Shown: one piece after another, positions 1 through 5,373 of the stretch | Layout of the letters: each line of letters starts with the position of its first letter | How positions within the stretch are numbered: the stretch's first letter is position 1 | Assembly: GCA_027483005.1 (NCBI GenBank) | Contig: JAIXVN010000385.1 | Location: forward strand, 1-8,983 | Length of the DNA: 8,983 nt | From: Verrucomicrobiaceae bacterium | GTDB taxonomy: Bacteria; Verrucomicrobiota; Verrucomicrobiia; Verrucomicrobiales; Akkermansiaceae | Direction: 5' to 3' | Notes under the pieces: model-generated | What the model was told of the DNA's origin: nothing | Seen by the model: the letters and a program-made list of their open reading frames with translations, nothing else | Databases searched by the model: none | Translations under genes and position numbers: made by a program

Positions 1-97
1 ACGGTCTCTCGAACAAATCTTGCCTAGATTCAGGGTCACTTTCTGGCCGGTTTCCAAGGGCTCCAGACCATTCGCATTCAACGAAATCGATCTAAAG
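1..97. other. Flank of unknown origin left of the IS4 element
   Basis: I recognise no gene here. One plus-strand frame is open from base 2 and runs on through the repeats to a TAA at 170-172 inside the IS left end, so it could be the 3' tail of a gene extending off the window. One minus-strand frame is also open across 1-96. Neither translation matches a family I know, and the stretch is too short to choose between them. Bases 78-89 form the left arm of an inverted repeat described separately. Confidence 0.3.
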
Positions 98-134
98 GCC
101 GCGCCATTCGGGTCAGTCCCGAAACTCAAGTGTT
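98..134 (+). repeat. Solo REP-like repeat, copy A
   Basis: This 37-bp unit is repeated in direct orientation at 1697-1733 with a single difference (C at 125, T at 1724). Its centre, 107-123, is a perfect hairpin: TTCGGG arm, TCAGT loop, CCCGAA arm. The left third matches the inner part of the IS4 terminal repeat. The right third (GAAACTCAAGTGTT) matches the repeat that flanks the RAYT gene. It therefore combines parts of two different elements, as copy C does. It may be a relic of an earlier insertion or recombination. Confidence 0.8.
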
Positions 135-144
135 CTTGTGTTGG

Positions 145-172
145 GGGTCAGTCCCGAATGGTGCGGCGTTAA
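145..172 (+). repeat. IS4 left terminal inverted repeat (copy B)
   Basis: It begins GGGTCAGTCCC and continues GAATGGTGCGGCGTTAA. The inner 17 bases match the complement of the right end with one difference. Unlike copies A and C, the TTCGGG half of the hairpin is replaced by TGGGGG, so the outer stem is broken here. Confidence 0.8.
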
Positions 173-228
173 GGCCGATTTCGTTGATTTTCAAAGACGG
201 AAATCCGGTCGAAGTACGGTAGTAGAGT

Positions 229-1695
229 GTGAAAAAACAACCTCTTCTGACCGGCTTTCCGCGAACGGTTTTTGCCACCGCACGGCGCAAGCTTCAAGCC
301 ACCATTCGCCTTCAACGCGAGCAGATGATCCAGCTGCTTCCCAGCGGTTACAGCGTGATGTTTCAAGAGGTGTTGCCCGCTTCCTTTCTCGCCTCCATTG
401 ATCCGACTATCAGGCAGCGCCACTTCGGCCACATTCCGCTCTTCTGGGCATGGATCTCCCAGATCCTTGAGGGTAACAGTTCATGCTCCAAGGCAGTCAG
501 CTTCGTCCAAGCCTGGGCGCTCGCCAGTGGAGTGCCTGCTCCCGCTGCTGACACCAGCGCCTATTGCAAGGCGCGCGAGCGCTTCTCCAACACTTTCATC
601 GATGCCATCAACCAGCGCATCAGTGATACCCTCAACTCACGCATCACCGATGCGGATCGCTGGCAGGGCTTCACACTCATGGCCATGGATGGAAGCTCAA
701 TGAAACTCATGGACACGGCGGCCAATCAGCAAACCTATCCCCAACCCTCGGTTCAACAGGCTGGCTGCGGTTTCCCAGTGATGGCCATCAGCGGCTTGCT
801 CAACCTCAGCCACGGAGGATGGGAGGCGTTCGAAACAGGCTCCATCCACGATCACGACCTTACTCTCGGTACCAGGCTCCTCGACAAGATCGGGGAAAAC
901 GACCTGCTTCTCGCGGACCGCGCCTATTGCTCCTACACGTTTCTTTCCAAGCTGCGTGAACGTGGTGCGCACGCGATCATGAGGCTAAACGCCATGCGCG
1001 ACAGGGCACTCGACTGGAATGCAGGGATCCCCATCAGCCCCTACGAGCGACTCGTCACCTGGAAGCGTCCAATGTTTTCCAACAGCTCCAAAAGCCTCAC
1101 CAGAGAGCAGTGGCAGGCCCAACCTGAAGAGCTGCAAGTCCGCCTCATTCGCCTCGATTACGAGGACCGCTGCGGCCAAAGGCGCACCATGACCGTGGTC
1201 ACCACACTGACCGACACCACACGCTACGACGGCATCGAGCTTCACGCGCTCTATGCCAAACGCTGGGAGATCGAGCTGCGGTTGCGCGACATCAAGACCA
1301 CGCTCGGGCTTGAGCATCTTGCGGCCCGCACTCCGCAAATGGCGGAAAAGTCGCTCGCCATGATCCGCATCGCCTACAACCTGCTACGCCTGCTCATGCA
1401 GCGAGCCGCTCACCATGCGGCAAAGACCGTCACCATGATCAGTTTCAAAGGCATCCTGGACCTGGTCACCACCACGCATCAGGATTTCCGGCAGGAAATC
1501 GGAAGACCGAAAAGGCACCGCCAAAGACTGAAAATCTTCATTGAGATCGCCAGTGGACGGACCCTCGACATCCGCCCTAACAGGCGAGAACCAAGAGCAG
1601 TCAAACGACGCCCCAAGCCCTTCGCTCTTCTGACCTCACCGCGAGGCGAGTTCACCGAGATCTCCCACCGCAGCCGCTATCGAAAATCCGCTTAA
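229..1695 (+). CDS. IS4-family DDE transposase
   Basis: This 488-residue protein catalyses cut-and-paste movement of the surrounding insertion sequence through an RNase H-like DDE active site. Directly visible are D154 in MAMDGSS, D230 in LLLADRAY, and the IS4 signature Y-(2)-R-(3)-E-(6)-K as Y342, R345, E349 and K356, with E349 as the third catalytic acid. The stretch between D230 and E349 is long enough for the beta-strand insertion domain usual in IS4 transposases. The basic C-terminus (from about 425) may contact DNA. The start is GTG at 229. An in-frame TAG at 223-225 makes it the first possible start, and the next candidate is an ATG at residue 33. There is no strong ribosome-binding site. 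The stop lies inside the right terminal repeat. No frameshift or missing catalytic residue is seen, so the gene looks intact. Confidence 0.92.
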   Translation: MKKQPLLTGFPRTVFATARRKLQATIRLQREQMIQLLPSGYSVMFQEVLPASFLASIDPTIRQRHFGHIPLFWAWISQILEGNSSCSKAVSFVQAWALASGVPAPAADTSAYCKARERFSNTFIDAINQRISDTLNSRITDADRWQGFTLMAMDGSSMKLMDTAANQQTYPQPSVQQAGCGFPVMAISGLLNLSHGGWEAFETGSIHDHDLTLGTRLLDKIGENDLLLADRAYCSYTFLSKLRERGAHAIMRLNAMRDRALDWNAGIPISPYERLVTWKRPMFSNSSKSLTREQWQAQPEELQVRLIRLDYEDRCGQRRTMTVVTTLTDTTRYDGIELHALYAKRWEIELRLRDIKTTLGLEHLAARTPQMAEKSLAMIRIAYNLLRLLMQRAAHHAAKTVTMISFKGILDLVTTTHQDFRQEIGRPKRHRQRLKIFIEIASGRTLDIRPNRREPRAVKRRPKPFALLTSPRGEFTEISHRSRYRKSA

Positions 1696-1733
1696 CGCCG
1701 CGCCATTCGGGTCAGTCCCGAAATTCAAGTGTT
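1692..1733 (+). repeat. Fused IS4 right end and RAYT left repeat (copy C)
   Basis: Bases 1692-1719 are the right terminal inverted repeat of the IS4 element. Bases 1709-1733 match, with one mismatch in 25, the complement of 2767-2791 at the end of the RAYT gene. The two units overlap across GGGTCAGTCCC. Bases 1706-1722 form a perfect 6-bp stem with a TCAGT loop. From 1697 on it is also the direct repeat of copy A. Confidence 0.8.
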
Positions 1734-1768
1734 GATCCTTTTCTTCTCCCCCGCTAGCCTCCTTCCCC

Positions 1769-2788
1769 ATGGCACGACCGGTTCGATATGAGGCTGCTGG
1801 AGCGGTTTACCACGTGATGGCTCGCGGCGATGGCGGGCGGGTGGTGTTTGAGGACGATGAGGACCGCAAGGCCTGGCTGGGGGCGCTTGACAAGGCTTGT
1901 GCGGCACACGGTTGGCGGGTGCATGCCTGGGTACTGATGGGCAACCATTTCCACCTGCTTCTGGAAACGCCGGAGCCGAACCTGGTGTCGGGGATGAAGT
2001 GGTTGATGGGGGTCTTTTCCCAGGGCTGGAACCGTCGGCGGCTGAGGCGCGGGCATGTCTTTCAAGGCCGCTACAAGGCGGTGGTGGTGAACGGCGAGGC
2101 GCGCGATGCCCACTATCTGCGCGTGGTGGCGGACTACATTCATCTCAATCCGGTGAGGGCCGGTCTGGTGGGTGGGACGACGGGGCGGACGCTGAAGGAT
2201 TTCGCGTGGAGCAGTTTTCCCGTGTATGGGGGTCGGAAGGATCCGGAGTGGTTGGAGACGGAGCGGGTGGTGTCGGCCTTTTCGCTGGCGGAGGGGAAGA
2301 GCGGTCGGCAGGCGTATGCGCGCTACCTGGAGGCGCGGGCGCTGGATCGCGAGGGGAGCTTGAACGATGAGTCGCTGAGGGAGCTGCGCCGGGGCTGGTA
2401 TCTGGGCGAGGAGGAATTCGGGAAGAAGGTGCTGCAGGAGATCGGCGGGAGGATCGCGCCCTTGCGAAAGAAGGGCAGTCTGCGGGGCGAGGCCGCGAGG
2501 TCGCACGATGTGGTGGAGGCGGAGCGGCTGGTGATGGCGGGGCTGGCGTTTCTGAAGCTGCCGGAGGGTGCGGAGGAATTGAGGGGCCGGGGCAGGTGGC
2601 GCGACGGGAAAGCCGTGGTGGCCGCGCTGGTGAAGGCACAGACCGGCGTGCGCAATGCCTGGGTGGCGGAACGCCTTTCCATGGGTCACGAAGGCAATGT
2701 GACGCAGGCCCTGCGACGCGTGCGGGAGGAGAAGGGATTGCAAGCGATGCTGAAGAAGCTGGAGCGAACACTTGATTTTCGGGACTGA
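1769..2788 (+). CDS. REP-associated tyrosine transposase (RAYT), Y1/HUH family
   Basis: A 339-residue protein of the Transposase_17/Y1 family related to IS200/IS605 TnpA. Such enzymes nick and rejoin single-stranded DNA at short hairpins and are associated with spreading REP elements. The N-terminal opening (residues 1-20, RYEAAGAVYHVMARG), the HUH metal motif H60-F-H62 in MGNHFHLLLETP, the GRYKAVVV strand near 100-107 and the YIHLNPVRAGLV helix are all present. Y123 or Y116 is the candidate nucleophile. The long C-terminal extension ends in a helix-turn-helix-like segment (about 296-320, WVAERLSMGHEGNV), as in the longer RAYTs. The ATG at 1769 sits in a C-rich leader without a Shine-Dalgarno sequence. 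The last five codons and the TGA lie inside a flanking repeat. Codons are strongly G-rich compared with the IS4 gene beside it. It appears intact. Confidence 0.9.
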   Translation: MARPVRYEAAGAVYHVMARGDGGRVVFEDDEDRKAWLGALDKACAAHGWRVHAWVLMGNHFHLLLETPEPNLVSGMKWLMGVFSQGWNRRRLRRGHVFQGRYKAVVVNGEARDAHYLRVVADYIHLNPVRAGLVGGTTGRTLKDFAWSSFPVYGGRKDPEWLETERVVSAFSLAEGKSGRQAYARYLEARALDREGSLNDESLRELRRGWYLGEEEFGKKVLQEIGGRIAPLRKKGSLRGEAARSHDVVEAERLVMAGLAFLKLPEGAEELRGRGRWRDGKAVVAALVKAQTGVRNAWVAERLSMGHEGNVTQALRRVREEKGLQAMLKKLERTLDFRD

Positions 2789-2791
2789 CCC
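2767..2791 (-). repeat. RAYT right repeat, inverted copy D
   Basis: On the minus strand this 25-bp unit matches 1709-1733 at 24 of 25 positions, so the RAYT gene is enclosed by an inverted pair. It covers the final RAYT codons (L-D-F-R-D) and the TGA. The hairpin stem is shortened to CGGG because the distal arm reads CCCTTT instead of CCCGAA. Confidence 0.8.
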
Positions 2792-2809
2792 TTTTGGTGA
2801 CCCTTTTGG
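2786..2809 (+). repeat. Two tandem 12-bp repeats after the RAYT stop
   Basis: TGACCCTTTTGG occurs twice back to back, at 2786-2797 and 2798-2809. The first copy starts at the RAYT stop codon and overlaps the edge of repeat D, so it may be a small duplication of the element's end. Each copy places a TGA in the same frame, giving a second in-frame stop. Confidence 0.85.
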
Positions 2810-2912
2810 GTTGGGTTTCGATCAAGGGTATCCGTTGTCCTCGGTTCGAACCCCTGCCTACCTTGTTTCCGCGCCCTTGCTATCCGGCACTTTTCTCCCT
2901 ACTCTTCACGTA

Positions 2913-3122
2913 ATGAGAAGTCTCCATTACACGCTTTACCGAGAAGAGTCGGACTACGTTGCCCAGTGCCTCGACTACGACGTGTCCAGTTTCGGTTCCA
3001 CCGCAAAGGAAGCCCTCGCCAACCTCAAGGAGGCCTTGGAGCTTTACCTTGAAGACCTCCCCGAATCCGCCGCCATCCCTCAGATCACGGACGTCACCGT
3101 GGGAGAATTCGCCATCGCATGA
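2913..3122 (+). CDS. hicB: HicB-like (UPF0150) antitoxin, 69 aa
   Basis: The small protein has the HicB-type partial RNase H fold: strand (LHYTLYREESDYVAQC), a short turn (YDVSSFGST), then the helix AKEALANLKEALELYLED at residues 31-48. HicB proteins bind and silence the HicA toxin, and some also repress their own operon. No C-terminal HTH or ribbon-helix-helix domain is present, so DNA binding is not evident. I chose the ATG at 2913 because it begins the conserved fold. The open frame extends upstream to 2772, but there the residues come from RAYT-end repeats and a non-conserved leader. The next gene, hicA, starts 15 bases downstream, the order usual for this short HicB class. No Shine-Dalgarno sequence is visible. 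Confidence 0.8.
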   Translation: MRSLHYTLYREESDYVAQCLDYDVSSFGSTAKEALANLKEALELYLEDLPESAAIPQITDVTVGEFAIA

Positions 3123-3137
3123 ACGGGCTGACGCACC

Positions 3138-3344
3138 ATGCCCAAGAGAATCCCATCGGTCGAGTTCATCGCCATCCTCACCGTTCACGGCTTTGAATTC
3201 GTATCCCAGCGGGGCAGCCATGCCAAATATCGGGATGCGAATGGGCACACCGACATCATCCCCCATCCCCGCAAGGACATCCCGGTCGGCACTCTCCGCT
3301 CCATGATCCGCCAAAGTGGCCTGCCCAAAGAGCTCTTCGACTGA
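3138..3344 (+). CDS. hicA: HicA-type mRNA interferase toxin, 68 aa
   Basis: HicA toxins are small dsRBD-fold ribonucleases that cut mRNA and are neutralised by HicB. The length and layout match the family: an N-terminal helix after MPKRIPSVEF, the strand GFEFVSQRGSHAKYR with the conserved G26-S27-H28 containing the candidate catalytic histidine, the strand HTDIIPHPRKDI, and the C-terminal GTLRSMIRQSGL helix. All conserved elements are present, so the toxin is predicted active. It lies between two different HicB-like genes. The following reading frame begins one base after its TGA, or overlaps it if an earlier GTG is used, so these two genes are very likely translationally coupled. Confidence 0.88.
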   Translation: MPKRIPSVEFIAILTVHGFEFVSQRGSHAKYRDANGHTDIIPHPRKDIPVGTLRSMIRQSGLPKELFD

Positions 3345-3345
3345 C

Positions 3346-3552
3346 GTGCGTTACGAGCTGATCATTTCCTGGAGCAAGGAGGATCAAGCCTTCCTCGTGG
3401 AAGTTTCCGAACTACCATGCTGCATGGCCGACGGAAGCACTTACGAGGAAGCCGTCGCCAGTGCCCAAGTCGTGATCGCCGGGTGGATTGAAACCGCCGA
3501 GTCCCTCGGTCGCCCCATCCCCGAGCCCAAGGGCAAACTCTCCTACGCCTGA
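3346..3552 (+). CDS. Second HicB-family antitoxin-like protein, 68 aa
   Basis: The sequence YELIISWSKEDQAFLVEVSELP, then MADGSTYEEAVASAQVVI and WIETAESLGRPIPEPKG, is the typical one-domain HicB fold of about 70 residues. I favour the GTG at 3346 as start because the conserved domain begins at RYELII. An earlier in-frame GTG at 3316 would add ten residues and overlap hicA by 29 bases. The usual glycine in the E-L-P-G-C turn is cysteine here (ELPCC), a change of unknown effect. No DNA-binding extension is visible. It belongs to a different HicB subgroup from the protein at 2913-3122, so the two are not a recent duplication. It may be the true partner of HicA, a second antitoxin, or a relic of another pair. 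Confidence 0.82.
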   Translation: MRYELIISWSKEDQAFLVEVSELPCCMADGSTYEEAVASAQVVIAGWIETAESLGRPIPEPKGKLSYA

Positions 3553-3611
3553 GCCGCATCATTCTTCCCCAGTCTGAAAGGGGCAGTTACGGTGATGGAT
3601 TCAAGAGATTT

Positions 3612-4004
3612 TTAGGCGATTTCCGGGCTTTGGAGGTGGCTTGGATTGAAGAGCTTTCCTGACCTCAGGATGCCGAAAATGAGGTGCAGGAGCTTCGTCA
3701 TGATGTCCCCTGTGACGACAATGGACTTCTCGCCCTTTTCCTTGAGCCGTTGGCCGAAGGTTCGACAGAGCGGGTTGTAGCGCATGCCGCTCATGGCGGG
3801 AAAGAAGAGGGCTTTGCGCAAGCGCGAGGAGCCGGCCTTGCTCATGGGGGTCCCGAGGAAGCGGATGGGGGCTTTGAGATCACCTTTGTTGAAGAGATCG
3901 GAGGCAAGATCGAGTCGGTTCCGGAAGCGTGAAAGTGAAAGGGGTGAAAGGGCGTGGCGACCGTTATTGCATGAGAAGTCGACGCCCCCTGTGAAAGCCT
4001 CCAA
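3612..4004 (-). pseudogene. Truncated IS110-family transposase (C-terminal fragment)
   Basis: On the minus strand, residues from about 51 onward (coordinates about 3854 down to 3612) read GTPMSKAGSSRLRKALFFPA, MRYNPLCRTFGQRLKEKG, then MTKLLHLIFGILRSGKLFNP. This is the C-terminal Transposase_20 end of IS110-type transposases, which use a DEDD N-terminal catalytic domain. That domain, about 200 or more residues, is absent: only a short, poorly matching stretch lies between the homology and the divergent GH99-like gene starting at 4027. The nominal TTG start near 4004 is only where the open frame begins. The fragment ends at a normal stop, so the 3' end of the element is preserved and the 5' part was lost. 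It is non-functional. Confidence 0.82.
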
Positions 4005-4026
4005 AGCGGGGAGTCGTTGAGAGGGG

Positions 4027-5157
4027 ATGACCCTGAGGCCTGCCCGCCCCTCTTTCGCCGCCTTGTTGCTGGCTGCCGTTTTGGTGCTGACCGCCAGCCT
4101 TGCCTCCGCGAATCGTCCGCTGCTGCTCGCGAACTACTATTGCTGGTATCACGACGGCCAGCATGTGAAGCAGCCCTTCCTGCACTGGACCTATCCCTCG
4201 TCCGAGACCAACTCGTTGGCCAAGAAGGCGCAAAAGCCGGGCGAGCCGCCGCCGAACAGCGTGTTCCGTCCGCTGGCCGGACTCTACGACAGTGCCGACC
4301 CGAAGGTCGCCGAGTGGCACGTGCAACTGGCGAAGTCCGCAGGCATCAACGCCTTTCTCGTGGACTGGTGGGACACTCACAACCAGCTCGATCAGAACGT
4401 GGACCACGGCATCGTGGCGGCGGCGCAGAAGCATGGCTTCAAGTTCGCGTTGCTGGATGAGCGCGCGCAGTTTCACGAGAAGTTCGAGGACTACCAGGTG
4501 ATGTTGGCGCGGGGCTTGAAGCGCTACAAGGATCACCCGGCCTACCTGCGGATCGAGGGGCGTCCGGTGGTGTATCTCTATCAGGTCGCCACCAAGCCAG
4601 GGCTGACCGCCGCCGAGTTTCCGCGGTTGAAGCAACACGTCGAGGCCGAGGTCGGGCCCGTTTATTGGATCGTGGATCAGATCGCCCACGATGCCAAAGC
4701 TGCCGCTGCCGGTGACCTTGATCGCGAGAAACGCATTCCCGCTGACTGGCTGGCCACGCCGGGGGTGGACAGCTTTGCGTTCTACAGCACGTTCTCGAAT
4801 TTCAGGGCGCATGAGTATGACGCCCTCGTCGGGAAATACCGCTACCTGACCAAGCTGGCCCACGACGCAGGAAAGAAGATGCTGCTGCCCGTCCATCCCG
4901 GCCACGACAATTCCCACTTCGTGGACCAGCCCTATGTGATGCCGCGACGCGATGGCCAGACCCTGCGCGACTTCCTCCGCGCCTCCACCGAGGCCGGAGC
5001 GGACTTCATCATGGTCACGAGCTGGAACGAATGGCCCGAATCCACCGTCATCGAACCTTCCTCCTCGTGGCCGGACCCCTACCTCTATCTGAAAGTGCTG
5101 GCAGAGTGGAAGGGTGTGACCTTCGCGGTCCCACCAAGGCCGGCGGCGGGAAACTAG
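4027..5157 (+). CDS. Secreted GH99-like glycoside hydrolase
   Basis: This 376-residue protein resembles the GH99/GH71-like family, whose GH99 members are endo-acting alpha-mannosidases and mannanases. Residues 1-28 form a signal peptide (hydrophobic AALLLAAVLVLTASLASA), pointing to export. The mature protein starts with the family's YYCWYHDG strand, followed by PLAGLYDSADPKVAEWHVQ and the SAGINAFLVDWWD strand (about 104-116). Near the end, SWNEWPESTVIEP (332-344) matches the catalytic region of GH99, where two glutamates three residues apart (NEWHE) act. E335 and E338 keep that spacing, but histidine is replaced by proline. The ATG at 4027 follows GAGAGGGG, perhaps too close to act as an ideal ribosome-binding site. 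It lies just beyond an IS110 remnant and 216 bases before the GH16 gene, so it may be a separate transcription unit. Substrate unknown. Confidence 0.82.
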   Translation: MTLRPARPSFAALLLAAVLVLTASLASANRPLLLANYYCWYHDGQHVKQPFLHWTYPSSETNSLAKKAQKPGEPPPNSVFRPLAGLYDSADPKVAEWHVQLAKSAGINAFLVDWWDTHNQLDQNVDHGIVAAAQKHGFKFALLDERAQFHEKFEDYQVMLARGLKRYKDHPAYLRIEGRPVVYLYQVATKPGLTAAEFPRLKQHVEAEVGPVYWIVDQIAHDAKAAAAGDLDREKRIPADWLATPGVDSFAFYSTFSNFRAHEYDALVGKYRYLTKLAHDAGKKMLLPVHPGHDNSHFVDQPYVMPRRDGQTLRDFLRASTEAGADFIMVTSWNEWPESTVIEPSSSWPDPYLYLKVLAEWKGVTFAVPPRPAAGN

Positions 5158-5373
5158 CAGATAAGTGGACGAAGGGCGGCAGACCGGGAGAATGAATGCT
5201 TTGCGCATTTCCTGAAAGAAGTTACCGGATAGGACAGTCACTACGAAGCGGCAAGGATTCGGGCTTCAAGCCTTTCTGAAGGCATTCCTTCGACCTTGCT
5301 GGTTCCGTGGACTCCCTCAGATCCGCTCAGTCTCCTCAGCGGGTTTCCATTCTCAAATCGCCCCCAAACGCCC
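5158..5373. other. Intergenic region before the GH16-GH43-GH29 cluster
   Basis: The only moderately long gap within the glycosidase region. It contains short hairpins: AATGC/GCATT at 5195-5209, and GCCTT-TCTG-AAGGC at 5270-5283 nested between GCAAGG (5251) and CCTTGC (5294). None has a following T-run, so none is a convincing terminator. An open frame from a TTG at 5296 joins the GH16 gene but is only leader sequence. The promoter of the downstream operon is probably here, but I cannot identify its boxes. Confidence 0.4.

Larger units (their letters stand above)
78..187. repeat. Large imperfect inverted repeat at the IS4 left end
   Basis: TCAACGAAATCG at 78-89 is the exact reverse complement of 176-187 (12 of 12). 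Further inward, the GCCGC-CCATTCGG block at 98-110 pairs with its complement around 154-168, with one mismatch. The segment could therefore fold into a long interrupted cruciform or hairpin. The likeliest origin is two related IS ends facing each other, the right-hand one being the functional left end of the IS4 element. Confidence 0.65.
145..1719 (+). mobile_element. IS4-family insertion sequence, about 1.58 kb
   Basis: The element is bounded by 28-bp terminal inverted repeats at 145-172 and 1692-1719 that match at 24 of 28 positions. Three of the four mismatches lie in the five-base centre of the outer GGG-N5-CCC block, which appears in inverted sense at the two ends. The single gene inside is a full-length DDE transposase whose TAA stop lies within the right repeat, a compact layout usual for IS elements. 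No clean target duplication is seen directly outside these limits (135-144 versus 1720-1729 do not match). A 9-of-10 match between 125-134 and 1724-1733 exists, but it belongs to the longer 37-bp repeat and so is not decisive. The exact outer limits are uncertain by several bases. Confidence 0.8.

Noticed and set aside
1754..2743. 329-codon minus-strand open frame opposite the RAYT
   Set aside because: It is a by-product of the G-rich RAYT coding strand: its translation is histidine/proline-rich and matches nothing, while the plus strand has clear HUH motifs.
2834..2870. Possible tRNA 3' fragment or integrase att site (GGTTCGAACCCC)
   Set aside because: The T-loop-like string is present, but the five-base T stem does not pair and no matching acceptor strand is found nearby.
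2772..2912. N-terminal extension of the first HicB-like gene
   Set aside because: The extra residues are translated from RAYT-end repeats (the tandem 12-mer gives D-P-F-G repeats) and lie outside the HicB fold. The ATG at 2913 is the better start.
3555..3590. Possible terminator after the second hicB
   Set aside because: Only a four-base CCCC/GGGG pairing with a nine-base loop and no T-run, which is too weak to call.
3929..3950. Short GTGAAAG repeats
   Set aside because: Three irregularly spaced seven-mers without spacer structure. This is not a CRISPR and is likely chance or IS remnant sequence.
3964..5241. 425-codon minus-strand open frame opposite the GH99-like gene
   Set aside because: The plus strand encodes a signal peptide and conserved glycosidase motifs. 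The antisense frame has no recognisable domain.
5270..5283. GCCTT-TCTG-AAGGC hairpin as a terminator
   Set aside because: The stem is five pairs with no downstream T-run, so it is recorded only in the description of the gap.
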